From an uncultured Bacilli bacterium (GTDB lineage Bacteria > Bacillota_I > Bacilli_A > RF39 > UBA660): a stretch of DNA of 64,000 nucleotides. The translations under genes were made by a program, and so were the position numbers. The DNA lies in the NCBI GenBank assembly GCA_934167885.1, contig CAKPMB010000002.1, positions 62,001 to 126,000 of the forward strand, given 5' to 3'. The notes under the pieces were generated by a model that saw only the letters and a list, made by a program, of their open reading frames with translations, did not search any database and was not told the origin of the DNA. Positions 55,901 to 64,000 of this stretch are shown in pieces (within the stretch, counting starts at the first letter, position 1; each line of letters starts with the position of its first letter).

Positions 55901-56692
55901 TTATATTCCTATATCAAAATCGTCATCTCGTTCTTTTTCTTCTTTAATCTCAACTTTCTTAATAATAGGTCTCATATGTATTTTATTATAATCATTAGTA
56001 GATAAATCATCTACAATATTATTATAAATTTCTTTATCTTTATTACCAAATAATCCAGATACTTTATTTCTTAAATAATTTACTAATTTATCGAATCTTT
56101 CTTTCCATTGTCTTAACTTATCTTCAAGAATCCAATTCTTCTTTTCCAATTCATTAATTTTATTTCTAGCATTTTCTAATAAAGAATCTTTTTCATCTAA
56201 TTCCTCTTGCAATTCTTCATTTTTATCTTCTAATTTATTTATTCTTTTATGATTATTAATTAAATCATTTTTAATTTCTTTTAATGACACTTGATAAGTC
56301 GTTAATGATTTAAAATCTTTATTATTTGATTCTATATCTTCAATATACTTAATTATTTTATCTTTATTGTCATTAGATGGGAGAACATTATTTTTATTTA
56401 AGGGTTGTTGCTTTAAATTACTTATTATCTCTTTAATATTTTTTGATTCTTCGTTTAAAGAATCGGTTTTATCATTAACTTTTTTAATCTTCTTTTGTTG
56501 CTTATAATAATTACTTTTTAAAACTTCATAATTCTTCATTTGATCTGATCTATAATCTCGATTTCTTCCTGGTTGTTTTTCTTTTAATTCCATATCAATT
56601 TTATCAACTTCTTTGGAAGCTCCTTTTGGAAGGGGAATATGAAGTTCATCACTTATTTTCAAATTTTTAGTTTCTATCTCAAACATAATCAT
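55901..56692 (-). CDS. Coiled-coil protein resembling the C-terminus of a Mob/Pre relaxase
   Basis: About 263 residues. The start is at 56692 after AAGGAAGAG; GTG at 56695 is an alternative. The long coiled coil (KLEDKNEELQEELDEKDSLL) followed by WKERFDKLVNYLRNKVSGLF recalls the tail of plasmid mobilisation relaxases. The N-terminus (LPKGASKEVDKIDMELKEKQ, RNRDYRSDQMKNYEVLKSNY) does not contain the catalytic domain. So it is either a remnant that gained its own start or an accessory protein. It lies just downstream of tRNA-Arg. Confidence 0.55.
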   Translation of the reverse strand: MIMFEIETKNLKISDELHIPLPKGASKEVDKIDMELKEKQPGRNRDYRSDQMKNYEVLKSNYYKQQKKIKKVNDKTDSLNEESKNIKEIISNLKQQPLNKNNVLPSNDNKDKIIKYIEDIESNNKDFKSLTTYQVSLKEIKNDLINNHKRINKLEDKNEELQEELDEKDSLLENARNKINELEKKNWILEDKLRQWKERFDKLVNYLRNKVSGLFGNKDKEIYNNIVDDLSTNDYNKIHMRPIIKKVEIKEEKERDDDFDIGI

Positions 56693-56714
56693 CACTCTTC
56701 CTTTCGTTTTAAGC

Positions 56715-56740
56715 AGAAAAAAACTAACTATTTCTAGTTA
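56715..56740 (-). terminator. Terminator of tRNA-Arg
   Basis: CTAACTA/TAGTTAG with a four-base loop and seven T residues. Between it and the tRNA another hairpin (AAACTCGGAC / GTCCTGAGTTT, one bulge) occupies about 56757-56780. Confidence 0.75.
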
Positions 56741-56787
56741 GTAATCTATTACTTAAACTCAGGACGTGTCCGAGTTTCCTATCAATC

Positions 56788-56864
<77 letters not shown>

Positions 56865-56876
56865 AAATTCAAAAAT

Positions 56877-56905
56877 ATTATATAATATTTTCAAATCAAA
56901 TGCAA
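56877..56905 (-). promoter_or_regulatory. Promoter of tRNA-Arg
   Basis: Minus strand: TTGCAT (56900-56905), 17-base spacer, TATAAT (56877-56882), 12 bases before the tRNA. Confidence 0.75.
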
Positions 56906-56908
56906 TAC

Positions 56909-58021
56909 TTAATGTAAAGTTTCTAAATTATTTTCATCGGTATGTTCTAAAGCATCTTTTATTTCAACATTACTAATACTATCAAATTTCTTTTTAATTT
57001 TATCCGTCGTTATTTGAAAATTTTCGACATCCCTATTGACCGTTTGAATACTCTTAGATAATTTATCAAAGCGTTCTTTAAAACGGCTAAACTCAATACC
57101 AAGTTTATTTAATTCTTCATGAATTATACTTGTATATTTGTCGCGTTCCATATTTTGAATAACCATCATAATAACTGTTAATGTTGAAATTAAAGTTGTT
57201 GGTGATACTAACCAAACACGTTTTTTATAAGCATACTCAACTAAATCACTATGATAAGCATTTATTTCAGCAAAAATAGCTTCGGCTGGAATAAACATCA
57301 TCGCTTGTTTACTAGTAACCCCTTCTATTATATACTTGCTACTAATAGCATCAATATGCTTTTTAACATCAATCTTAAATTGTTTTAGGGCAATATTTCG
57401 TTCATACTCTGGTATTTTGCGATCAACCATAATACGATAATTTTCAAGTGGAAACTTAGAATCAATAGCAATCATTCCTAAAGGATTAGGCGCAAAAATA
57501 ACCGAGTCAGCAATTGTATCATTTGGAAGATGATATTGAATATGATATAACTTATCATTTTTATCACCAAAAACATTTTTTAAAATATTATTTAAGTTAA
57601 TTTCACCAAAGATTCCCCTCGTCTTCTTATCAGTTAAAATACTCTCAAGAGATACAATATCCATTGATAAATTATCAATTTTTCTTTGAGCTTCATCAAT
57701 TTTACTTAGTCTTTCCAAAACATTGATAAAAGTTTTATTGGTTTTTTCAAAATTTTGATCAATTCGCTCATGCACTTTATTATTAATAGCATCAAGTTTA
57801 TAATCAATATTTTCATTCATCTTAACAAAATCACTCATTATTTCTTTGGATAAATCACTTTTAAAAGAACCAATCTCTTTTGTAATATTAACCTCAAATC
57901 GCGATAGGCGTTCTATCATATCAAGATCTAGTCTTGATGATGATTTTTTAGAACTTTTAATAAGTAAAATAAATACTAAAATTATTAATAATATTACTAA
58001 ACCAAGTATTATATATTCCAT
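56909..58021 (-). CDS. rmuC: DNA recombination protein RmuC
   Basis: 370 residues. An N-terminal membrane helix (YIILGLVILLIILVFILLIK), a coiled coil, and the RmuC nuclease-like domain with RGIFGEINLNNIL, DSVIFAPNPLGMIAIDSKFP and FIPAEAIFAEI. It limits inversions at repeats. Its start shares a base with the stop of the upstream protease gene (TAATG). Confidence 0.93.
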   Translation of the reverse strand: MEYIILGLVILLIILVFILLIKSSKKSSSRLDLDMIERLSRFEVNITKEIGSFKSDLSKEIMSDFVKMNENIDYKLDAINNKVHERIDQNFEKTNKTFINVLERLSKIDEAQRKIDNLSMDIVSLESILTDKKTRGIFGEINLNNILKNVFGDKNDKLYHIQYHLPNDTIADSVIFAPNPLGMIAIDSKFPLENYRIMVDRKIPEYERNIALKQFKIDVKKHIDAISSKYIIEGVTSKQAMMFIPAEAIFAEINAYHSDLVEYAYKKRVWLVSPTTLISTLTVIMMVIQNMERDKYTSIIHEELNKLGIEFSRFKERFDKLSKSIQTVNRDVENFQITTDKIKKKFDSISNVEIKDALEHTDENNLETLH

Positions 58022-59028
58022 TATGTCCTACTTTCTAAATAATCAATCGCTGTTTTTAAATTATCAACAGCAACAATCTCAATATCATATTTTTTTTCAT
58101 TTTTAACTTTTATAGCTTCTTCATAATTCTCACCAGCAGGGACAAAAAATATTTGGGCATGGCTTGAAACCGCCCCTTTTAATTTGTATTTAACACCCCC
58201 AATACTTCCAACTTGTCCTTTATCATCAATGGTGCCAGTGCCTACTATTTTTAAACCTTGCGTTAAATCAACGTCATTTAATCTATTATAAATAGCAAGG
58301 CTTAACATAAATCCCCCACTACTTCCACCTTCACGATTTGAAAAATTAACCATTATTTTTTTAGATGGCGTATATTCATATTGTTTTATTAAATAAACAC
58401 CTAATTTTTTACTACCATCTGCTTCCATTACCTTACCATAACATGTAACTTCTTTATCGTCACGATTAACAACAATTTTTAATTTAGATGAAACAGAAGC
58501 TTTCTTTAATTCGGCAATTATATCATCATATTCAGTAATTTTCGCACCATTTACCGAAATGATTTTATCACCAACTATCAAGTCAGTATCACTGTCCTCT
58601 TCAATACTTAAAATACGATAATAGACATTTTTAATATTTACATCTTCACCCGCTAAATTATAGGCACTTATAATAGCATTATCAATGGATTCTTGTAGAT
58701 ACATACGCTCTCTTTTCCAAATATCCTCCGCATTTTCGGTTTCACTTATTTGATAACTGCTTATTTTTTCACGATGCCAATCCATCACATAGCTAAGCAA
58801 ATACGTAGCGCCCGTCGCTCTTATCTCACGAACATAAGCAAGATTTAAACTACCACTTTCAAGATGCTCGCCATCAATTTCAAAACGGTCCTTTAAATCA
58901 ATTGTGCCACCACCGGTCCATAAATAAAATGGTAACGGACATAAACATATTGCACAAATTATTGCATATATTATTAAGAACTTATAATTATTTTTAATAA
59001 AGTCACCTATTTTTTTTAATTTACTCAC
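58021..59028 (-). CDS. Membrane-anchored PDZ/Lon-like serine protease (YlbL family)
   Basis: 335 residues. One N-terminal helix (FLIIYAIICAICLCPLPFYL), a PDZ domain (LIVGDKIISVNGAKITEYDD) and an S16 Lon-like domain with Ser in GGSSGGFMLSL and Lys in GGVKYKLKGA. Both catalytic residues are present. In Bacillus, YlbL is a membrane protease linked to division control. It runs with rmuC and opposite ylbJ. Confidence 0.9.
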   Translation of the reverse strand: MSKLKKIGDFIKNNYKFLIIYAIICAICLCPLPFYLWTGGGTIDLKDRFEIDGEHLESGSLNLAYVREIRATGATYLLSYVMDWHREKISSYQISETENAEDIWKRERMYLQESIDNAIISAYNLAGEDVNIKNVYYRILSIEEDSDTDLIVGDKIISVNGAKITEYDDIIAELKKASVSSKLKIVVNRDDKEVTCYGKVMEADGSKKLGVYLIKQYEYTPSKKIMVNFSNREGGSSGGFMLSLAIYNRLNDVDLTQGLKIVGTGTIDDKGQVGSIGGVKYKLKGAVSSHAQIFFVPAGENYEEAIKVKNEKKYDIEIVAVDNLKTAIDYLESRT

Positions 59029-59069
59029 TTTATATCACCATTCTAATTATATCAAAGAAAGAGGATACT

Positions 59070-60002
59070 ATGAAAGATAAATATATAAATTTCACTATTT
59101 GTTCATTAACGATTATCTTTTTTATAGAATGCATTCTTCATACGGAAATTATTATCAATACTTTTACTGATACCTTAAAATCCTTTATATTTAACCTTAT
59201 GCCAACGATGCTACCTTTTTTCATTATTTCTGATTTATTAACAAATTATGGCTTTCCACGATTAATAAGTCAAAAAATTGGTAAATTTATGCATATTTTT
59301 AAACTATCCAACATTTGTGCCTATCCTTTAATAATGTCTACAACTTCAGGCTTTCCAGCGAACGCTAAAGTAATTAATGATATGTTAGATAAAAGGCAAA
59401 TTAATGAAATAGAAGCAAATAAATTATTAACATTTACCCACTTTTCTAATCCTTTATTTATTATTGGAACAGTTGGCGTAATTTTTCTTCAAAATAAGGC
59501 TATGGCTATTATTATTTTAATTTTTCACTATCTTACTAATCTAATAATTGGTTTAATATTTAATAAAATATTTAACTATACTAGCAACAATAATAAGGAA
59601 ATACCAATTGTGCAAGAAGGATTCGTTAAAACTTTATCAAATGCTATTATAAAAGGCATAAATAGTTTATTTATTGTCTTTGGTATTATTTTATTTTCAT
59701 CCTTAATAACTAATCTTCTTTCTTCAAAACTTAACATTAATGTTTTTAACAAAGCCCTTATTACCTCATTTTTAGAAATAACTAAAGGTCTTAGAGAAAT
59801 CTCTTGCTTATCACTTTCTATCAATATAAAAGCCACCCTCATGACCTTCTTTATATCATTCGGTGGCCTAAGTATTCATATGCAAATTATAAGCATATTA
59901 TCTAAATATAAAATCAATTATTTAACATATTTTTTGGCAAGAATAGGACATGCAGCCATTTCAAGTATATTAATTTATTTATTTTTAACTTTTATCTATT
60001 AA
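59070..60002 (+). CDS. ylbJ: YlbJ-like integral membrane protein (nucleoside-recognition/Gate fold)
   Basis: 310 residues with about eight helices. MPTMLPFFIISDLLTNYGFP and STTSGFPANAKVINDMLDK are typical of YlbJ. In Bacillus it is a sporulation membrane protein; in this lineage sporulation is uncertain, so its role is open. The end overlaps the convergent pseudopilin gene by 11 bases. Confidence 0.85.
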   Translation: MKDKYINFTICSLTIIFFIECILHTEIIINTFTDTLKSFIFNLMPTMLPFFIISDLLTNYGFPRLISQKIGKFMHIFKLSNICAYPLIMSTTSGFPANAKVINDMLDKRQINEIEANKLLTFTHFSNPLFIIGTVGVIFLQNKAMAIIILIFHYLTNLIIGLIFNKIFNYTSNNNKEIPIVQEGFVKTLSNAIIKGINSLFIVFGIILFSSLITNLLSSKLNINVFNKALITSFLEITKGLREISCLSLSINIKATLMTFFISFGGLSIHMQIISILSKYKINYLTYFLARIGHAAISSILIYLFLTFIY

Positions 60003-60486
60003 GTTCCTTACCAGACACAATTATTTGAATGTTATTGTCCTTATTCTCCTCATCCGTTAATTCCGCATGCACAATAGGAATAGTTACATCATATATTTTA
60101 TTGGTTTTATCAAAACGATATACAAAGTTTTCAATTTGACTTAAACCATTTTGACTATCAGGAAGTTCATATTTATTACCCCGATAAGTTATATAGGTTG
60201 TATTTTCTGAAACTTCACTCGTTAGTTGATATGAATCAGTCTTAGTATTAATATTAACACATTTATCACCACATGATGTTATACTATCCATATTGCCACT
60301 AATTATATCATCATATACTATTTCTAAAAGCGTATTTTTATATACAAGCAAAGAATTTTTCATTTGTTCTTTGCTTGTTTCATTTTGATAATTAATAACA
60401 ATTGTAAACATTGAAGCTAAAATAATTACAACAAATGTAAAAGATATAACAACTTCAATAACTGTAAAACCCTTATTATTTAACAT
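59992..60486 (-). CDS. Type IV pilin-like/pseudopilin protein
   Basis: About 164 residues. The start at 60486 follows TTAGGTGATTTT. It has the prepilin leader and cleavage site MLNNKGFTVIEVVISF, with Gly-Phe and Glu+5, then a hydrophobic helix (VIILASMFTIVINY) and a small extracellular domain with a Cys pair (TSCGDKCVNI). No pilin ATPase, platform or prepilin peptidase gene is near. It lies nine bases after the TasA-like gene and shares its transcript. Confidence 0.8.
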   Translation of the reverse strand: MLNNKGFTVIEVVISFTFVVIILASMFTIVINYQNETSKEQMKNSLLVYKNTLLEIVYDDIISGNMDSITSCGDKCVNINTKTDSYQLTSEVSENTTYITYRGNKYELPDSQNGLSQIENFVYRFDKTNKIYDVTIPIVHAELTDEENKDNNIQIIVSGKELNR

Positions 60487-60494
60487 AAAATCAC

Positions 60495-62081
60495 CTAATT
60501 TGTCTTTATTACCCAAGGCGATGATTGTGTTCCGCTTCCTTCAAGGGATACATTACTCTTTAAAATAATAGCTGGTCTTAAACCATAAGTATTATTAGAA
60601 ACCACCTCACTTGCCGCAGTTCCGGATGCTGAAACAACCCACATTGCAGTATCAGAAGCATTCTTAGAAATTGTAAGCCATGCAGAGGATATTTTTAAAT
60701 AACCGGTTGCGGATGTAGCATTTGTATAACTCTTAGTCCATTCATAAACATTTAATAAGCCAACATTTTCTTTAATTAAATATTGTTTTGTTGGTTTCGT
60801 ATCACTAGTTGTTACACTCGATCCATCAAAAGAAGAATTAGCAACAATCAAACTAGAATTATTCAAAGTATGATAGAATGTATCATTTAACCATCTATTA
60901 ATATCACTTAAAACATAACTTGAAGCACTACCAAATGACTTAGAATCAATAATATCGTTTGTAACAATCTTTATCGTGCCATCATTATTTAAACCAACAA
61001 CACGCCATAATACATTACCATAACTTAGATAATTATTGGTAACATTATCACTACTTCCTGCTATAAACATTGTATCACCATCAGATGGTAAAACATAATC
61101 TTTGTTAGCATTATATATTTTATAATAACTTGGTAAATACTCTTCCGTATTTAATAAATAAGGATTACTACTTGTACCATCACCACCAACAATATAAATA
61201 TTACTCTTTAGTGTCAATGTAACTTTATTAGTAACACTGCTTATCCAATCAGCACTATATGTATCAGTCGCTGTTAAAAAGCTTGGAGTGATGCTTTCAT
61301 TAACATAATTTTTATAAAAATCTAAAACATTATCATAATATTGAGCGGCTGTTTGATTAGTCACAGCATCTTCCTTCACAATTTGAATCTGACCATTAAT
61401 AACTCCAATAATTCGCCATGTTTCATTATTGAAATTAATATAATTACTAGGTGTACCACTATAACGATACTCCGTATCTGACACTTTAACAAGACCAACA
61501 TTTTTCGAAACGAGACTTGTTAAATAAACACGCCCATAATCACTAACATTAACAACACTTATTTTATATTTTCCTTTAAAACTTTCATTACCAGCCGATG
61601 AGTAATAATAATCAAGCCAAAGAGTTGATGTTAACGACTTGCTAGCACCAGCTTCCAAATCAAATTCATATAAAATATTATTACTTTCACCTAAATTACC
61701 AATTTGTAAAGTATTACTACCTTCAAACACACCAAAACGAATATTTCCAGCATCAATAATCGAGGATGTCTCTTCTAAAATACTTATTCTAACACCAACT
61801 GTCGTAGTTGATGTATTGGTAACAGTTATAGTAGTTTTATCATTATTTATACCATCACTGTCTTTTTGACCTTGCACATCTTCCATATTAATATTACCAT
61901 CTTGCGTTATTTCAATTGTAAGGGGCGAACTTCTAAGAGTTAGGTTACTTCCTTGATATTGTTCAATAAAAAAGACAAAACCATAACTTATACCACCCAA
62001 TAACAATAATCCTAAAATACTGAAAAAAACATATCTTGATTTATTAACTTTCTTCTTTTTCAAAACTGGTTCATCAATCAT
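60495..62081 (-). CDS. TasA/SipW-type surface protein with two WRIxG modules
   Basis: 528 residues. After a basic N-terminus (KKKKVNKSRYVFF) a helix ends LLLLGGISYGFVFFI, like the other SipW-type starts. A camelysin-like domain follows. Two modules then carry YRYSG...NYINFNNETWRIIGVI and NVLWRVVGLNNDGTIKIV; the first ends LTLKSNIYIVGGDGTSSNPY and the second LRPAIILKSNVSLEGSGTQ. So the module is duplicated within the protein. Exported, function unknown. It heads a two-gene unit with the pseudopilin. Confidence 0.7.
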   Translation of the reverse strand: MIDEPVLKKKKVNKSRYVFFSILGLLLLGGISYGFVFFIEQYQGSNLTLRSSPLTIEITQDGNINMEDVQGQKDSDGINNDKTTITVTNTSTTTVGVRISILEETSSIIDAGNIRFGVFEGSNTLQIGNLGESNNILYEFDLEAGASKSLTSTLWLDYYYSSAGNESFKGKYKISVVNVSDYGRVYLTSLVSKNVGLVKVSDTEYRYSGTPSNYINFNNETWRIIGVINGQIQIVKEDAVTNQTAAQYYDNVLDFYKNYVNESITPSFLTATDTYSADWISSVTNKVTLTLKSNIYIVGGDGTSSNPYLLNTEEYLPSYYKIYNANKDYVLPSDGDTMFIAGSSDNVTNNYLSYGNVLWRVVGLNNDGTIKIVTNDIIDSKSFGSASSYVLSDINRWLNDTFYHTLNNSSLIVANSSFDGSSVTTSDTKPTKQYLIKENVGLLNVYEWTKSYTNATSATGYLKISSAWLTISKNASDTAMWVVSASGTAASEVVSNNTYGLRPAIILKSNVSLEGSGTQSSPWVIKTN

Positions 62082-62098
62082 ACTCTCACCTATTATTA

Positions 62099-62127
62099 AT
62101 TATATAATAATTTTTTTTCTAAGTAAA
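62099..62127 (-). promoter_or_regulatory. Promoter of the TasA-like/pseudopilin unit
   Basis: Minus strand: TTTACT (62122-62127), 17-base spacer, TATAAT (62099-62104), then AGGTGAGAGT and the ATG. Confidence 0.65.
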
Positions 62128-62652
62128 CTAATAACCTCGTGAAATAATAATTTTTTCTAATTCTGACACTTTTGTAAACATATTATTAATAAAAGTTATA
62201 AACAAAAGATGCCCATTTTTCAAATTAAATTTATAACCTCTTACCTTCAAACACTTTTTAATTTCACGCAACTCATCCTGCATTATAGGGATAAATGATA
62301 TAGAAATCGCTATAATTAAAAATAAATTTTTTGAACGAAAAATATCATAAAAAAGATAAGCAATTTGAATAGATGAAATGTAGTGATTTAAAATCACTAC
62401 CAAGAAAAACATTATTAAAAGACGAAAAACCACTAATAAAGCCAAAGAAAGCCCCGAAAATAATAAGTTAATTAAAAACATTGGCAACATAATAATTATC
62501 AAATATTTAATAGATTTAAACGATATCTTAAATAATAAAATTAGAAATATTTCTAATAAAAGAATAGAGCCAAGTATATACAAATTATTAATAAGAAAAA
62601 CTAAAATAGAAAAAATAAAGCAACTTAAAATACCTACTTTCTTAATTAACAT
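62128..62652 (-). CDS. ecfT: ECF transporter transmembrane component EcfT (short)
   Basis: 174 residues against the usual 250-270. Several helices are followed by a cytoplasmic region with two coupling motifs of the xRG type (KVRGYKF and ISRGY), as in CbiQ/EcfT. It overlaps the ATPase gene by 11 bases. It transmits ATP-driven movement from EcfA to the S component. Confidence 0.82.
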   Translation of the reverse strand: MLIKKVGILSCFIFSILVFLINNLYILGSILLLEIFLILLFKISFKSIKYLIIIMLPMFLINLLFSGLSLALLVVFRLLIMFFLVVILNHYISSIQIAYLFYDIFRSKNLFLIIAISISFIPIMQDELREIKKCLKVRGYKFNLKNGHLLFITFINNMFTKVSELEKIIISRGY

Positions 62653-63421
62653 GATTAATTAACTCACTTTCAGTAATATCACTTGATAAATTATCAATAC
62701 CAATTTTTTTAATAACTTGTAAATTAAAAGGTAATTCAAAACCATATTTTTGTAATATATCCAAGTTATTAAATAATTCTTTTTTAGTTAAATTCTCTTT
62801 AATAGTTTTATTTAAAATAATTATTCTATCAGCATATATAAGTTCATCTAAAATATTAGTGCCAAAGATAATACCAATTTTTTGTTCTTTTAATTTTTTT
62901 AGTAATTTATATATTTCTTTTTTCCCTTGATAATCAATCATTGAAGTAATTTCATCTAATAATAAATACTTAGGTTTAGTCGCTAAAACTAGGGCAAGTG
63001 CTAGGCGTTGTTTTTGGCCCATTGATAAGTTATAAGGATTACTATTAATGTATTCACTCATTGAAACAATTGAAAGAGAAGACTTTATTCTTTCATCATA
63101 ATCCTCAATTTCAAGATTATTAAGACAAAATTTCATATCTTCATACACACTATTAAAAATAATCTGCGTATTGGGATTTTGAAAAACAATGCCAAGACGT
63201 CTGCGCAATTCTTTATTAGGCATTTTTTTAATATCACAATCATCTAAAAAGATTTCACCTTTATATTTATAAATATTGGCAAGACATGATAAAAGGGTTG
63301 ATTTACCACTACCATTTTGCCCTATAACAAAAACAATTTCTCCTTCATTTAGTTCTAAACTAATATTATCAATAGCTAAATTATCATCATAAGCATAGCT
63401 TAAATTACATATTGATATCAT
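62642..63421 (-). CDS. ecfA: ECF transporter ATPase
   Basis: 259 residues with Walker A GQNGSGKSTLLS, Q-loop VFQNPNTQI, signature LSMGQKQRLALAL and Walker B YLLLDEITSMID. Only one ATPase gene is visible here; a dedicated transporter may use it as a homodimer. It lies between the S and T components, overlapping both. Confidence 0.92.
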   Translation of the reverse strand: MISICNLSYAYDDNLAIDNISLELNEGEIVFVIGQNGSGKSTLLSCLANIYKYKGEIFLDDCDIKKMPNKELRRRLGIVFQNPNTQIIFNSVYEDMKFCLNNLEIEDYDERIKSSLSIVSMSEYINSNPYNLSMGQKQRLALALVLATKPKYLLLDEITSMIDYQGKKEIYKLLKKLKEQKIGIIFGTNILDELIYADRIIILNKTIKENLTKKELFNNLDILQKYGFELPFNLQVIKKIGIDNLSSDITESELINHVN

Positions 63422-63935
63422 TTTTTATCTTCCTTATTTCTGTTTCTAAAGCTTTAGATAGACCAAGCATCGTCCAAAACATTACAGGAATCATAATAAG
63501 TTGTTTAATAATTCTAGTAGGAATAATCGCTACACTTGCCTTTTGACTAGTTAAAATAATCCAATAAGTATTAAGGCAACCATTAATTAAAATGGTAACT
63601 ATTAAAATAGCAATAATGAGACGAATAATAAACTTTTTTGATACTTTAAAATCATCTTTTTGATATAACAATAGTCCATATACCAATCCACATAAAGCCG
63701 AACTAATTGTATAGCCAATAAAATATGATCCAAAAGGAAATAACAAAGCCCCAATTAAATCCTCTAAAACAGCGATTAAAAGAGTATTTTTATACCCTAA
63801 AATCATGCCTGATAACATTAAAGGCACAAAGGTCCAAGAAATTGATAATATTGTCGAATTAATAGACAAAAACCTTTTGATAACAATCGATGATGCTAAT
63901 AATAAAGCTGTTAAAATTATTTTTTTAAGTTTCAT
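63405..63935 (-). CDS. ECF transporter S component, folate type
   Basis: About 176 residues; the start at 63935 follows GGAGG. Six helices are likely. FVPLMLSGMILGYKN, LEDLIGALLFPFGSYFIGYT and the LNTYWIILTSQ..RIIKQLIMIPV pattern match FolT-like S components. It binds the vitamin on the outside of the membrane. Folate would feed formyl-tetrahydrofolate use by Fmt. Confidence 0.8.
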   Translation of the reverse strand: MKLKKIILTALLLASSIVIKRFLSINSTILSISWTFVPLMLSGMILGYKNTLLIAVLEDLIGALLFPFGSYFIGYTISSALCGLVYGLLLYQKDDFKVSKKFIIRLIIAILIVTILINGCLNTYWIILTSQKASVAIIPTRIIKQLIMIPVMFWTMLGLSKALETEIRKIKNDINM

Positions 63936-64000
63936 AAATACCTCCTTTCCTCCACACAAAAAAGAAGATATTCTTATTTGCGGAAGGCGGAAATAGATAA
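63936..64000 (-). promoter_or_regulatory. Leader of the ECF operon (cut by window end)
   Basis: The minus strand shows CCGCCTTCCGC, then AAGAA/TTCTT with a four-base loop followed by TTTTTT, then the ribosome site GGAGG. This looks like the end of a regulated leader (a terminator before the start). Too little remains to name a riboswitch. Confidence 0.4.

Noticed and set aside
63936..64000. Tetrahydrofolate riboswitch before the S component
   Set aside because: The visible 65 bases do not contain its conserved core; the rest is outside the window.

Overview
The window comes from a very AT-rich, low-GC Gram-positive bacterium, most likely an uncultured gut Bacilli/Mollicutes-related lineage (RF39-like; this is inference). 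It uses the standard code: the EssC and 54218-55810 genes end in TGA, and tryptophan is read from TGG. Genes are short-spaced and mostly on the minus strand. Start sites are supported by AGGAGG/AGGTGA ribosome binding sites, and there are many clear TTGACA-17-TATAAT promoters and hairpin terminators.

Layout. 1-2253: a cut-off APH-type phosphotransferase and a family 2 glycosyltransferase with an N-terminal P-loop kinase-like domain. 2414-3702: a scar holding the head of an IS1202-type transposase and a frameshifted tyrosine integrase. 3764-6732: a two-gene unit, a small helical protein and a large protein with a papain/C39-like cysteine peptidase core, a disordered tail and a C-terminal membrane anchor; it looks like a type VII secretion cargo pair. 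6828-14568: a divergent pyruvate kinase, DnaE, two TasA/camelysin-like surface proteins and a diacylglycerol glucosyltransferase. 14667-17981: tsf, rpsB, rplT, rpmI and infC, with an L20-type leader and an AUC start for infC; S2 and L20 both end in a Rho_N/SAP-like domain. 18052-23313: RNHCP protein, then the type VII secretion pair YukD and EssC. 23346-29907: topA, a large surface protein with an unusual leader containing a G8 tract, and recA. 29956-34651: an SPFH/zinc-ribbon protein with five Tim44-like or zinc-ribbon paralogues, arranged as a duplicated two-gene unit.

34706-50700: a housekeeping block resembling the Bacillus fmt-rlmN-prpC-prkC-rsgA-rpe order, extended with prs and a degenerate adenosine deaminase and interrupted by polA and two tandem BspA-like leucine-rich surface proteins. 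50793-54045 runs on the plus strand: 2,4-diaminopentanoate dehydrogenase-like enzyme, HIT protein, a GalU-like nucleotidyltransferase and a diguanylate cyclase. 54061-56864: a possible small RNA, two accessory coiled-coil genes that look like remains of a mobilisable element, and tRNA-Arg(TCT). 56909-63935: RmuC, a Lon-like PDZ protease, YlbJ, a pseudopilin-like protein, another TasA-like surface protein and an ECF transporter (EcfT, EcfA and a folate-type S component).

The main themes are a cell surface built from proteins that share a SipW/TasA-type N-terminus (six genes at five loci), a type VII secretion ATPase with a probable protease cargo elsewhere in the window, and amplified membrane-associated zinc-ribbon/Tim44-like genes next to an SPFH protein. 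No CRISPR array, rRNA gene or intact mobile element was found.
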